In this document: in pieces, positions 46,168 through 55,007 of the stretch
Position numbering within the stretch: position 1 is the stretch's first letter
Layout of the letters: every line of letters starts with the position of its first letter
Assembly (NCBI RefSeq): GCF_024741135.1
Contig: NZ_JANSUY010000002.1
Span: 1-64,000 of the forward strand
Direction of reading: 5' to 3'
Source: Aquiflexum gelatinilyticum
Lineage (GTDB): Bacteria; Bacteroidota; Bacteroidia; Cytophagales; Cyclobacteriaceae
Length of the DNA stretch: 64,000 bases
Made by a program: the position numbers and the translations under genes
The notes under the pieces: generated by a model
Databases searched by the model: none
Told to the model about the DNA's origin: nothing
Seen by the model: only the letters and a program-made list of their open reading frames with translations

Positions 46168-48972
46168 TTACCTCACCAAAACTTTGTGCTTGAACTCCTT
46201 TTCGCGGCCCCTGATGGTAATTATATATAAACCTTTTGGCAGGGCTCTGAAAACAACTGTTTCCAAACCCATTTCCGGTTTGATTTCCTCAACCTCTTTC
46301 CCCATCACATCTGCTATCTGAATGCGGCTTACCCCATTGATGCCTTCAAAAGAAACCCATACATCTCCTTGAGATGGATTTGGATAGACTTTTGTCCTGG
46401 TATTTGAAGGTTCTGATCCTATGCTCGTGATGAAGTTTACATTTACCTCCAATGAAGTCACAGGACCGGAATTGCAACTGTTCATTGCCGTAACAGATAC
46501 TGTAAAATCACCCTGTTTTTCCCAAAATACTGTTATTTTATTAGTCCCTTGACCTGACAGAATCTTGGCGGCATTGCCACTGATCTGCCACTGGAAATTA
46601 ATGTCGGGCATATTGGTCACTTCATAGGTCTCCTCTGTCAGACCGACCCTGTCAGGACCTTGGATTTCAGAAGTTTGGCTTGGTGGGGAAATGACCTGTA
46701 TGGGTTTTGAGAAGAAAGTACCTTCCCCGCATGGATTGGTAGGTTTGATTCTCAGTTCTTTCTGACCAGCTTCTGTCCACTGTACCGTTATTTTAGCCGT
46801 CCCCTGCCCTTGCGTAATCGTACCTCCGGTAAGTTCCCATATGAAAACAGTTCCGGGAACATCATTGACCTCATAATCCACTGAACCCTCCAAACAAACT
46901 ACACCTTCACCCTGAATTTCGGTGATGTTTTTGGGTGTGGTTGACACCAAGACCTCAAGTCCTTTGGTTCCGCCATTTCCGCAGTTGTTTTTGCCCCTCA
47001 CCAAAACTGCATTTCTTCCGGGGGTATCCCACCTGACTACAATCCTGCTGGTACCTTGTCCTTCCAAAATCGTTCCGCCATCCACTCTCCATTCAAAAAC
47101 AGCATCAACATCTGTATTTTGAACCTGATAAACCTGCTGACTGATACAAATATTGCCTTCACCAAAAATCACTGTAGGCGTCTCGGGTACCTGACAGCTA
47201 TAATTGAATAAAGTGCCGTTTTCACCGACAGCGAATCCGCTGCTCAAATCTCCAAAGCTTATCCCTGAGAAATCCTGAAAAGTGCCCGTAGGCATATTTG
47301 TCCATGTCAATCCCCCGTCACGGGTCCACATCATCAATCCTTTTTCTCCAGCAATAAAACCCACCGACTCATCAAGAAAATCTACTGCAGTAAGGTTTTT
47401 TGCTTCGGACACATTTACTTTGGTCCAAGAGATTCCCCTATTGGATGTCTTCAATACTGTTCCGTTATTTCCGACAACAACTACGGAATTTTGATCAAGA
47501 ATATCCAAATCAATGAGGTCTTCCGTTGTCGGCACATTGACTTTTTGCCATTGTAGGCCATCTTCAGTCCTTGCCAAGAATCCATTTTGGCCTATCACCA
47601 ATCCGGTCAACATATCGAAAAAGGTAAGGTCCCGAAGCTTCTCGGTAGTTCCTGCCACTGTCATTTTCTCCCATGTCACTCCCGAATCTATGGTCCTTGC
47701 CATAAATCCATCATCGCCTACTGCATAACCTGAGGTATTGTTGAAGAAATGGAGACCATATATGGTGTTTTCCATAGGAAGATTGAGGGATGTCCAATTG
47801 GCACCGGAATTGGCTGTTCTAAGCGCTACGCCGTTGTCTCCTGCGATATAGCCAAAAGGATTTGTCGTAAAAGCAATGTCATGAAATGCTCCGGAAACAG
47901 GCCTTGACCTGTTGGTCAGTGTGGCACCTCCATTGGTAGTAACCAAAAACAATCCTTTTTCCCCAACAATATAGCCCAAAGTGGCGGTCCTGAACTGGGT
48001 AGCTTTATAATCCACATCAAGTCCGGATTGTCTTGTTGCCCAGCTGGAACCCGAATTTGTAGAGGAAATGATGGCGCCATTGTTACCCACAGCATAAACA
48101 ATATTGGATGACTTCCTGAAACTTACCCCGTAATACGTTTGAATATTGGCAATATTGATTCCATCAAAAGTGGTACCTCCATTGGCTGTTCTGAGCACTG
48201 TGCCGTTTTCCCCCAAAATCACCCCGATATTGGGATTGGCTTTGTTGAAAGACAAGGCGGTCAGGTTTCGTTCCGTTCCGCTCGTGACAAGATTCCAAGT
48301 GGATCCTGCATCTATTGTCTTGAGGATGGTTCCTGCCTGTCCTACCGTATATCCTATTTTTGGAGAAGTAAAATAAATGTCATTCAATGCGGCGGATTGT
48401 CCTGTATTTTGGATTGACCAATTGTTACCGGAATTGAATGTCCTGACGATTTTACCATCAGCTGTGGCTACATAGCCGGTATCTTGGTTGGCAAAAAACA
48501 AGCGGTTAAGATCTACTGTGGTACCGACAGATTGCTTTGCCCAACTTTGGCCTCCGTTTGTAGAACGGTATACTTCACCGCCATCCCCGACAGCATATGC
48601 CCGTGTCTGGGTCAAAAACTTTACACTGCGCAGGGTTTTGTCAGTCCCGACATTGATCAATTGCCAGTTGGCACCACCATCCGTGGTCCGAAAAATTTCC
48701 CCCAGTTCACCCACCATCAATCCTAGGGTTTCATTGAAAAAATCTACCCCCCACATTTTGTTTTTGCTCGGAGGTTCCTGTTCTGTCCAGCTCAAGCCGC
48801 CATCTATTGTTTTGAGGATTACTTGGTTGCCGGAAACATAGCCAGTTTCTTCAGTCGCCCAAGAAATTCCTGTCAGTTGGTTTCCGCGGCTACCTACTCT
48901 TTTCCATGTCTGGGAATAACAAAAAGAATGGATAAGTATAAAAATCAGAAGAGTTATGAAGCGATTTGTCAT
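46168..48972 (-). CDS. T9SS-exported protein with YCF48-type beta-propeller repeats and PKD-like domains
   Basis: 934 aa. Signal peptide ends CYSQ near residue 20. Residues about 25-610 contain 13 tandem repeats of about 43 residues with the pattern VG..G.(I/V)(L/F)(R/K)T.(D/N)GG..W, as in YCF48/BNR propellers. About 625-855 contain three PKD/Ig-like modules, each with the wording GQGT..I.V.W. The C-terminus is a type A T9SS sorting domain (VYPNPSQGDVWV, then KGLYIITIRGREKEFKHKVLV). It should cross the outer membrane through the GldKLMN system of this window and be attached to the surface. Role unknown, probably adhesion or binding. The open frame extends 37 codons upstream. The Met used begins at the signal sequence. 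Confidence 0.92.
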   Translation of the reverse strand: MTNRFITLLIFILIHSFCYSQTWKRVGSRGNQLTGISWATEETGYVSGNQVILKTIDGGLSWTEQEPPSKNKMWGVDFFNETLGLMVGELGEIFRTTDGGANWQLINVGTDKTLRSVKFLTQTRAYAVGDGGEVYRSTNGGQSWAKQSVGTTVDLNRLFFANQDTGYVATADGKIVRTFNSGNNWSIQNTGQSAALNDIYFTSPKIGYTVGQAGTILKTIDAGSTWNLVTSGTERNLTALSFNKANPNIGVILGENGTVLRTANGGTTFDGINIANIQTYYGVSFRKSSNIVYAVGNNGAIISSTNSGSSWATRQSGLDVDYKATQFRTATLGYIVGEKGLFLVTTNGGATLTNRSRPVSGAFHDIAFTTNPFGYIAGDNGVALRTANSGANWTSLNLPMENTIYGLHFFNNTSGYAVGDDGFMARTIDSGVTWEKMTVAGTTEKLRDLTFFDMLTGLVIGQNGFLARTEDGLQWQKVNVPTTEDLIDLDILDQNSVVVVGNNGTVLKTSNRGISWTKVNVSEAKNLTAVDFLDESVGFIAGEKGLMMWTRDGGLTWTNMPTGTFQDFSGISFGDLSSGFAVGENGTLFNYSCQVPETPTVIFGEGNICISQQVYQVQNTDVDAVFEWRVDGGTILEGQGTSRIVVRWDTPGRNAVLVRGKNNCGNGGTKGLEVLVSTTPKNITEIQGEGVVCLEGSVDYEVNDVPGTVFIWELTGGTITQGQGTAKITVQWTEAGQKELRIKPTNPCGEGTFFSKPIQVISPPSQTSEIQGPDRVGLTEETYEVTNMPDINFQWQISGNAAKILSGQGTNKITVFWEKQGDFTVSVTAMNSCNSGPVTSLEVNVNFITSIGSEPSNTRTKVYPNPSQGDVWVSFEGINGVSRIQIADVMGKEVEEIKPEMGLETVVFRALPKGLYIITIRGREKEFKHKVLVR

Positions 48973-49149
48973 CAATTTAGGTGATTCAAGAGATACAAAA
49001 ATAGGAGATAAAACCAAAAATGAAAGGTTTCGGAATGGTCTGAGAAAGATGAAACCTGTCTGTTTAGTAGTTTTGGAGCACAAACAACAATAAACTTTTT
49101 ACTAACTCATCTTTTAACCTTATTTTTATACTTTGGAATTATAAAAAAA

Positions 49150-49803
49150 ATGAAAAAAATATTGGGTTTTTTATTGGCAATCATCTTTTTATCATCCTGT
49201 GGATCAAATGAAAGGGTGAGCAAAGAGGTTTTTGAAGAAGTGAACAAAAGCATGGAGGTCAAGAAACTCAATGAGGTGGACATCCTTCAAGCGGGAATGG
49301 AATGGGGCGATGAAATCAGTACAGAGGCCCAGCAACAATTGGTCAGTGCCTTACAAAAGGCTATAGAAGAAAAAGGGGTTCCCGGGGCCATCGAATTTTG
49401 CAATGTACAGGCCTTCCCGATCCTTCAAGAAGTGGGTACAAAATACGGAGTTACTGTCCGCCGGGCATCCAATAAATATCGGAATCCGGCAGATAAACCC
49501 ACTGAGGAGGAAAAGGGGATTTTGGAGGCTTATGAATACAATGCCGAAAACGAACTTCCCCTTGACCCAAGCATTCAGAAATTTGAAAACGGTGAGGTCT
49601 ATTTGTATACCAAAGCCATCAAAATCCCGAATGGCATGTGTCTTAATTGCCATGGTGAACCAGGAACTGAAATCAGTGCCGAAACGCAAAAGGCCCTTGC
49701 AGAATTGTATCCCGAAGACAAGGCTACAGGACACAAAATCGGAGACCTGAGAGGGATGTGGAGCATCCGGATTCCAAAGAAAGAAGTTGTCAAGAAAATG
49801 TAA
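49150..49803 (+). CDS. DUF3365 (Tll0287-like) haem-binding lipoprotein
   Basis: 217 aa. Lipobox SSC (Cys17). The body matches the Tll0287-like/DUF3365 domain, a PAS-related periplasmic sensor fold that binds c-type haem: CVQAFPI-type region (here EFCNVQAFPILQEVG), VTVRRASNKYRNPADKPTEEE, LYTKAIKIPNGMCLNCHGEPG with the haem attachment motif C164-x-x-C167-H168, and the terminal GHKIGDLRGMWSIRIPKKE. It may sense redox or gas state, or act as a small cytochrome. It is transcribed alone. Confidence 0.88.
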   Translation: MKKILGFLLAIIFLSSCGSNERVSKEVFEEVNKSMEVKKLNEVDILQAGMEWGDEISTEAQQQLVSALQKAIEEKGVPGAIEFCNVQAFPILQEVGTKYGVTVRRASNKYRNPADKPTEEEKGILEAYEYNAENELPLDPSIQKFENGEVYLYTKAIKIPNGMCLNCHGEPGTEISAETQKALAELYPEDKATGHKIGDLRGMWSIRIPKKEVVKKM

Positions 49804-49865
49804 TTGCTTCTATTGTGAGCGGTATGCTATTAGGCCGATTAACTTGTATTCACGGGTGAAAAAAA

Positions 49866-49950
49866 AGACACTAGACACAGGACGGGAGACGAAAGTAAGA
49901 AGTCAGAAATAGAAAGTCGGAAGTCTACCGCCTGTCGTCGGGCAGGGATG
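49866..49950. repeat. Intergenic degenerate repeat (GAAGTC-like units and a GC hairpin)
   Basis: The 234-base gap between the haem lipoprotein and oxidoreductase genes contains loosely repeated purine-rich units (AGACACTAGACAC, then AGAAGTCAGAAAT and AGAAAGTCGGAAGTC). A GC-rich imperfect inverted repeat, CCTGTCGTCGGGCAGG, lies at 49931-49946. No gene. Such units look like the short interspersed repeats often seen between genes in Cytophagales. Confidence 0.5.
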
Positions 49951-50037
49951 TAAGGGATAGCTGAGTTTGCTTCTTTGAAATATAATAGGTAATCCATTTA
50001 ATGACATCGTTGCCCATCCATATAAGCCTCTCATATC

Positions 50038-50727
50038 ATGAAAAAATTCCAAAATCCTATATTTTTTAAAAATTTGACTGTTGCCTTTTTTTTGACTTTT
50101 ATTTTTGGCTTCCAACATCTATTTGCCGAGACAAAAAAGCAACATGTCCTGATCGTACTTGCCCATCCCAATCCAGGAAGTTTCAACCATGCCATTTCCA
50201 AAACTGTGGAAGAAAGGTTGGTTCACAACGGTCATCAAGTCCGGGTTAGGGATCTTTATAAGATGGAATTCCAACCCGTACTTTCGCTCGAAGAGTGGAA
50301 GCGCTACGAATCACAAGCTGGGGAGACCCCTGCCGATGTCCAAGTGGAACAGACCGAAATCCAATGGGCGGATCACCTGATTCTGATTTATCCGACTTGG
50401 TGGTGGTCACCGCCGGCGATGATGAAAGGATATTTGGACCGGATATTTACGCCTGTATTTGCATTTGAAGCTGATGTGGAAGGAATCAGAGGAAAATTGA
50501 AAGACAAAAAAGTCAGTATCATTCAAACCACCGGTGCTGATGAAACATTTATCAAAGAAAACGGCATGGATGAATCCGTCAGGAAATTAATGGGGATCGG
50601 GATTTTTGGGTTTTGCGGCATGCAGGTCGCGCATCATGAGTTTTTGATGGGGATATCAGGGAAATCTTACGATGAACTCAAAGTTGTACTGACAGAGGTA
50701 GATGCAATGGTGAGTGAGTGGTTTTAA
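50038..50727 (+). CDS. NAD(P)H-dependent flavodoxin-fold oxidoreductase with N-terminal signal segment
   Basis: 229 aa. From residue 36 it is a standard NQO1/MdaB/KefF-type flavodoxin-fold reductase: VLIVLAHPNPGSFNHAI (FMN-phosphate loop), LYKMEFQPVLS, the ADHLILIYPTWWWSPPAMMKGYLDR block that contacts flavin, and IIQTTGADETFIKENG. Such enzymes reduce quinones or regulate potassium efflux. Odd here is a 30-residue N-terminal extension (basic, then LTVAFFLTFIFGFQHLFAE) that looks like a cleavable signal peptide. The ATG is the only one in frame before the fold. No Tat motif is seen, so how an FMN protein would be exported folded is unclear. Confidence 0.82.
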   Translation: MKKFQNPIFFKNLTVAFFLTFIFGFQHLFAETKKQHVLIVLAHPNPGSFNHAISKTVEERLVHNGHQVRVRDLYKMEFQPVLSLEEWKRYESQAGETPADVQVEQTEIQWADHLILIYPTWWWSPPAMMKGYLDRIFTPVFAFEADVEGIRGKLKDKKVSIIQTTGADETFIKENGMDESVRKLMGIGIFGFCGMQVAHHEFLMGISGKSYDELKVVLTEVDAMVSEWF

Positions 50728-50730
50728 CTA

Positions 50731-50796
50731 GTCCATAGTCGACAGTCCATGGTCAATAGTCTATGGTAGTCCACGGTCGACAGACCACGGTCAACA
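50731..50796. repeat. 14-bp minisatellite, about five units
   Basis: Tandem array with consensus GTCCAYGGTCRACA: units at 50731-50744, 50745-50758, 50759-50768 (10-base partial), 50769-50782 and 50783-50796. Each contains GTCGAC- or CCAYGG-type half-palindromes. It follows the oxidoreductase stop by 3 bp, in a gene-free 310-base region (50728-51037) that also holds the 11-bp repeat described separately. Confidence 0.75.
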
Positions 50797-50946
50797 GCAA
50801 AAGGTCGTTCAATTGAAACACCCTCAATTGGTTAGAGAAGCCATTGCGATGTAATATTCCTCTCCCATTTTTTTTACCAGGAAATACAACTAATCCGGTA
50901 TTTATATATATTTAACTCTTAAGGGATAGAACTAGGATTCCTCTCC

Positions 50947-50979
50947 AACACGGTGAAAACACGGTATAAACACGGTCAA
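50947..50979. repeat. Three 11-bp direct repeats upstream of a hypothetical gene
   Basis: AACACGGT occurs at 50947, 50958 and 50969, spaced exactly 11 bp, about one helical turn. The units are AACACGGTGAA, AACACGGTATA and AACACGGTCAA. They end 58 bases before the next ATG. Possible protein-binding sites. A partial -7-like TACTTTG follows at 51018-51024. Confidence 0.6.
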
Positions 50980-51037
50980 AGTGTAAGGGGACTACTAAGG
51001 AGGGGTAAGGGAAGGTGTACTTTGATATAACGGAGCT

Positions 51038-51607
51038 ATGGCTAAACTCGTAAGTTGGACCAAGTTTGTAGGTACTCTTGGTGGGATTACATTTTACCTG
51101 ATGAACGGGAGTTATTTTGCCCGGCAGGCAAGACAAAAAAACAAGAAAAGGTATTGGTTGAGCAGGTTTTTTGTTGGAACCAAAAAGATGAATGATGAAT
51201 TTGGAAGGGCTTCCACGCTCAGCTCATCATTCAGAAACTTGGCCCATCCTCTTTTGTATCAAATGGATACAGGTTATTTACATTCCCAACTCAGTGGGGC
51301 GTTTAGAAAAATTATGCTGACTGACGGCAAACATGGGCCGGGAAAAAGAACCCTTCTTGGTGGAGATGTCAGTCTATTTCGAGGAAAGGAATTTGCCAAG
51401 CAAGCCAAACTTCAAAACCTCTTGGGCCAAATGCCGACGATCCAATTAGACCAAGAAGCCGGTATGGTGAAACTTGATTTCTCTCAGGTAGGCTTTCTCA
51501 ATCCCAAGGCCATACCTGCAGGGGCAAGTCATTTTCAAGTCAAGATTGGGCTTGTCCAAGTCCCCGAGAAACCAAAATTTAAGGGAAAATCCTTCCAAAG
51601 TAAATGA
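51038..51607 (+). CDS. Conserved hypothetical protein (Bacteroidota family of unknown function)
   Basis: 189 aa, strongly basic, no signal peptide or membrane segment. I recognise the general pattern of a Bacteroidota-only family with the opening GTLGGITFYLMNGSYFAR (often written G-x-L-G-N-x-x-F-Y in relatives) followed by a basic stretch, MNDEFGRASTLSSSFRN and a region of beta-strands after residue 130. No function is known to me. It is transcribed alone, with three 11-bp repeats upstream and a terminator about 130 bp downstream. Composition is not visibly different from neighbours. Confidence 0.72.
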   Translation: MAKLVSWTKFVGTLGGITFYLMNGSYFARQARQKNKKRYWLSRFFVGTKKMNDEFGRASTLSSSFRNLAHPLLYQMDTGYLHSQLSGAFRKIMLTDGKHGPGKRTLLGGDVSLFRGKEFAKQAKLQNLLGQMPTIQLDQEAGMVKLDFSQVGFLNPKAIPAGASHFQVKIGLVQVPEKPKFKGKSFQSK

Positions 51608-51738
51608 ATTAAAGTTAAAAATAAATGAATGGGTTAGTATGACAAATTCCAAAATTCCAATTTAAAGGAATGAAAAGTCTAGGTCTTAGATTGGTTTGAA
51701 TACAAATAAAAAAACACAAGATTGATTGGCAATAAATT

Positions 51739-51771
51739 AAACCACTGTTTTCTTAAATCAGTAGTTTTTTT
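51739..51771 (+). terminator. Terminator downstream of the hypothetical gene
   Basis: Stem AACCACTG / CAGTAGTT (51740-51747 with 51759-51766, one C-A mismatch) followed by seven Ts. The surrounding sequence closely resembles the terminator at 56693. Confidence 0.7.
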
Positions 51772-52033
51772 ATTCTCTTATCTACAATTAGAATATCCTG
51801 AGATCTACAAATCTCACTTTTTAGCCCTAGGTATTGGTCTACAAGAAATTCTCCTTTTGAGTTTGGGGATTTTTAAATTAAATTGTTAAATCACTAAATA
51901 ACCACCGCCCACATGTTCAAAATCTCCTTCTTCCTAGCACTTACATCCTTTACAAGTTGGACACTGGAATGGGCACTCTATGAAATGAGGGAGCCAGTTA
52001 AAGTGAATTAAAAAGTTAAAACTAGAATTGACT
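51772..52033 (+). other. Intergenic region with a possible 32-aa leader ORF
   Basis: Gene-poor stretch before the rhamnosidase. An ATG at 51913 opens a 32-codon frame ending TAA at 52009-52011, 22 bases before the next start. The product begins MFKISFFLALTSF, like a truncated signal peptide, and continues SWTLEWALYEMREPVKVN. It may be chance or a decayed gene. Nothing else recognised. Confidence 0.25.
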
Positions 52034-54880
52034 ATGTCAGCTTCAATTAAACCTGAAATTTTGAGAAAAAGAATCAGAATCCAAATACTAAGCTTGCTGC
52101 TTTTTATTGGTCTTGCACAGTCTGTTTTTTCCCAAAAACTCTATTGGATCAGAGCAGAAGGAGGAGAAAGAAACGAATATGTTTTTTTTAGAAAAGAATT
52201 TCAGTTACAAAATGAGGCCCAGCGGGCAGAAATTCACCTGTATGTTGATTCAAGGTATAATTTATATGTCAACGGACACTATTTGGGATTCGGTCCGGTA
52301 AGGTCCTATCATGCCCATCCTTATTTTGATACCTATGATTTATTGCCCTTTTTGAAAAAAGGAAAAAATGTCATTACTGTCTTGGCTATGAATAATGGAA
52401 TGGAGACCTTCCAACTTTTTGATAATAAAGGAGCGGCGCTGTTTTGGGGAGAGATTCTTGCCGGGTCAGAAAAAATCAGTCTTGATATCAAGTCTTGGAA
52501 AGCAAAAAAATCTGCCGGCTATGACCAAACTACCCCAAGATTTTCTTTTGCCAAAGGTCCTATAGAAAGTTGGGATGTAAGCAAAGATAAGGGTTGGAAT
52601 ACCGCAGGAACTTCTTCCGACGGTTGGCAAACCCCGGTACCCGTTGCCAATCATGCCAATTGGGGGCAAATGGCCCCAAGACCAATACCTTACCTCACCA
52701 AGGAAGATGTCAGAGCTTTGAGAGTAATGGGTGCTTATCCACTCAAAAATGAAGAAGATATTTACACATTCAGGGTGCCAGCTCCTGATTTGGATATAGA
52801 AGAATATTCAATTGGTCATCCGGGCTTGGCCTACACCTATATTTATTCTCCCAAAAAACAAAAAGTAAATGCCGGCTTATGGTGGGGAGAGTATTTTTTG
52901 AATGGAAATAAGATCAATCCCAAAAAAACCGAAAATGTGAGCTATCATCGTCAGGAGTTTGATTTGGAGCTCAATCCTGGATGGAATGAATTATTGGTTC
53001 GGAATAAAGTCATCTGGGGAACTTGGGATTTTTACCTTTCAATTCCTTCAAATCTCGGTCTTGCGGTTTCTCCTTCAAAAAAAATGGATGATGCTGATTG
53101 GTTTCATTCCTTCGTGCCTTTGGAATCTGCCTTGGAAAAAGAAATTGACAAACTTGATTTGAAAATTGGCATTGAAAAAGCAAAAGAAAACTTTCCTAAT
53201 CAATGGCGATCCCATAATCGGCAAGAAAACACCAATCCGGCAAAGGATTTGGCCTGGATGGAGGCCGATTTGGCAAAACCGCTTTTCCCTTCTAGTGCAT
53301 TTTTAGAGCCCCTTATATTCGAAGAAAATCCAACCGGAATTTGTTTTTTCTTTGATATGGGGGAAATGCAACTGGGACAGTTTTTTGTAGAGGGGGATTT
53401 TCCAGAGGGGAGCATGATCGACATTGGTTTTTCGGAAGAACTCAATCAGGAAGGTTTGCCTTGGTTATATAAAAGGCACCAAGTGGGTGCAGGATTGAGA
53501 TTTGTGGCAGACGGTGATCAAAAAAGGTATCAATCCTTCAAGCCCTACGGCGCCCGCTACCTGAAAGTCACCGTCAGAAATAATCAGACTCCCTTTCGAC
53601 TGGAAAATATCGGAATGATCCGGCAAGTGTATCCTTTCGAAACTTTAGGTTCGTTTTCTTCTTCAGACCCTTTGCTTGACCGAATTTGGGAAGCCTCTTG
53701 GCGGACATTACTGCTCTGCGCTGAAGATTCTTACACGGATACACCATTCCGGGAAAGAGGGCTCTATGCGGGAGATATGATACCGCAAATGGCAATAACC
53801 CAGGCAGTAAGCGGAGATTTACGTTTGGTTAAACATTCCTTAAACCTATTTCAGGACATGTATCGGCCTCAAATGTGGGAGGGTGCTGCCAACAGGCATG
53901 AGGATTATGTTTTTTCTTCCCTGATTGCCTTGGATGAATACGCCAAACTTTCCGGAGATTGGGATTTCGTAAAGGAGCATTATAAAAACTATAAATCATT
54001 GATCGGTCAATATCAAAACCGATATGAAAATGGATTGGTCAAAACAGACAATGTTTTCATTGAGTGGACCACAATCAATAAAAAAGATGCAGTGATGACT
54101 GCCTTCGAAGCGCTTTATTATTACAGTTTGCAAAGATTAGCGGAATGGGCAAATCATTTTGGTTTCCAACAGGATAAAGAAGCCTATATTCAAGAAGCGA
54201 CTTTACTAAAGGAAAATGTTAATTCCAAGCTTTGGGATTCCTCTCAACAAAATTATGTTGACGGAATCAAAGCAGGTTCAATCTTGGAAGAAAAACATAT
54301 CACTTCCACGATTTGGCCTACACTGATGGGGGTCACTGAACCGAAAGATCAAGAAGTAATAATTGATTGGTTGAAAGAAGAAATCTTGGATATAGGACAG
54401 GATACTAGAAAAGAAAAAATATCTCCATACAGTTCCTTCTACCTTTTTGCCTTGCTGTATAAGTTTGAGCAATCCGAGTCAGTGGAAAATTTTATCCGAA
54501 AGCATTGGGGACCTATGGCTCTGCACAATGACAGACCTACCATTTGGGAAAATTTTGATGTGGTAAATTCTGATATCGGTACTTCCAGTCACGCCTGGAG
54601 CGGGCATCCTCTATTTTTCTTTGCGACGGAGACGCTAGGCGTTAATCTGGGGTTTTTCAAGGATTTCAATCCTGATCTCATTGAAATACAACCTCAGTCT
54701 GAAGCACTTTCATGGGCAAAAGGCACTGTGGTACATCCATTGGGACCTGTGGAAGTGGATTGGAGAATTGAAGGAGAAAACCTTTTTCTGAATTATTCAG
54801 CACCTCCGGGAGCAAAGGTTTCAGTAAAACCAAAAGGAAAACTCGGTAAACTTAATCTAGTCCTTAATTCAACAAGGTGA
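52034..54880 (+). CDS. Secreted alpha-L-rhamnosidase (GH78)
   Basis: 948 aa with a signal peptide (ending FSQ near residue 34). Two beta-sandwich domains come first (about 35-250, with VDSRYNLYVNGHYLGFGPVRSY, and about 395-530, with FFDMGEMQLGQFFVEGDFPEG and YGARYLKVTVRN). A six-hairpin alpha/alpha barrel (about 550-860) follows: CAEDSYTDTPFRERGLYAGDM corresponds to the acid-bearing motif of GH78 enzymes, and VNSDIGTSSHAWSGHPLFFF to the conserved C-terminal barrel helix. A small C-terminal beta domain follows. It cleaves terminal alpha-L-rhamnose from glycans in the periplasm or outside. It lies 127 bp before a sulfatase gene, suggesting sulfated rhamnan- or ulvan-like substrates (inference). 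Confidence 0.9.
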   Translation: MSASIKPEILRKRIRIQILSLLLFIGLAQSVFSQKLYWIRAEGGERNEYVFFRKEFQLQNEAQRAEIHLYVDSRYNLYVNGHYLGFGPVRSYHAHPYFDTYDLLPFLKKGKNVITVLAMNNGMETFQLFDNKGAALFWGEILAGSEKISLDIKSWKAKKSAGYDQTTPRFSFAKGPIESWDVSKDKGWNTAGTSSDGWQTPVPVANHANWGQMAPRPIPYLTKEDVRALRVMGAYPLKNEEDIYTFRVPAPDLDIEEYSIGHPGLAYTYIYSPKKQKVNAGLWWGEYFLNGNKINPKKTENVSYHRQEFDLELNPGWNELLVRNKVIWGTWDFYLSIPSNLGLAVSPSKKMDDADWFHSFVPLESALEKEIDKLDLKIGIEKAKENFPNQWRSHNRQENTNPAKDLAWMEADLAKPLFPSSAFLEPLIFEENPTGICFFFDMGEMQLGQFFVEGDFPEGSMIDIGFSEELNQEGLPWLYKRHQVGAGLRFVADGDQKRYQSFKPYGARYLKVTVRNNQTPFRLENIGMIRQVYPFETLGSFSSSDPLLDRIWEASWRTLLLCAEDSYTDTPFRERGLYAGDMIPQMAITQAVSGDLRLVKHSLNLFQDMYRPQMWEGAANRHEDYVFSSLIALDEYAKLSGDWDFVKEHYKNYKSLIGQYQNRYENGLVKTDNVFIEWTTINKKDAVMTAFEALYYYSLQRLAEWANHFGFQQDKEAYIQEATLLKENVNSKLWDSSQQNYVDGIKAGSILEEKHITSTIWPTLMGVTEPKDQEVIIDWLKEEILDIGQDTRKEKISPYSSFYLFALLYKFEQSESVENFIRKHWGPMALHNDRPTIWENFDVVNSDIGTSSHAWSGHPLFFFATETLGVNLGFFKDFNPDLIEIQPQSEALSWAKGTVVHPLGPVEVDWRIEGENLFLNYSAPPGAKVSVKPKGKLGKLNLVLNSTR

Positions 54881-55007
54881 TAAACGAAGAAAAGAATTCA
54901 TCAATTTTTAGATCACAAGTTATCTGCATACCCTCCCAATATGGAGATCCAAAACCGAAGATTCCTATCGCAAATGGCTAAACAGAAAATAAAAACTTTA
55001 ACTTACC

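Noticed and set aside
50731-50979. CRISPR array
   Set aside because: Repeat units are 11-14 bp and contiguous or at single-turn spacing, without unique spacers or cas genes.
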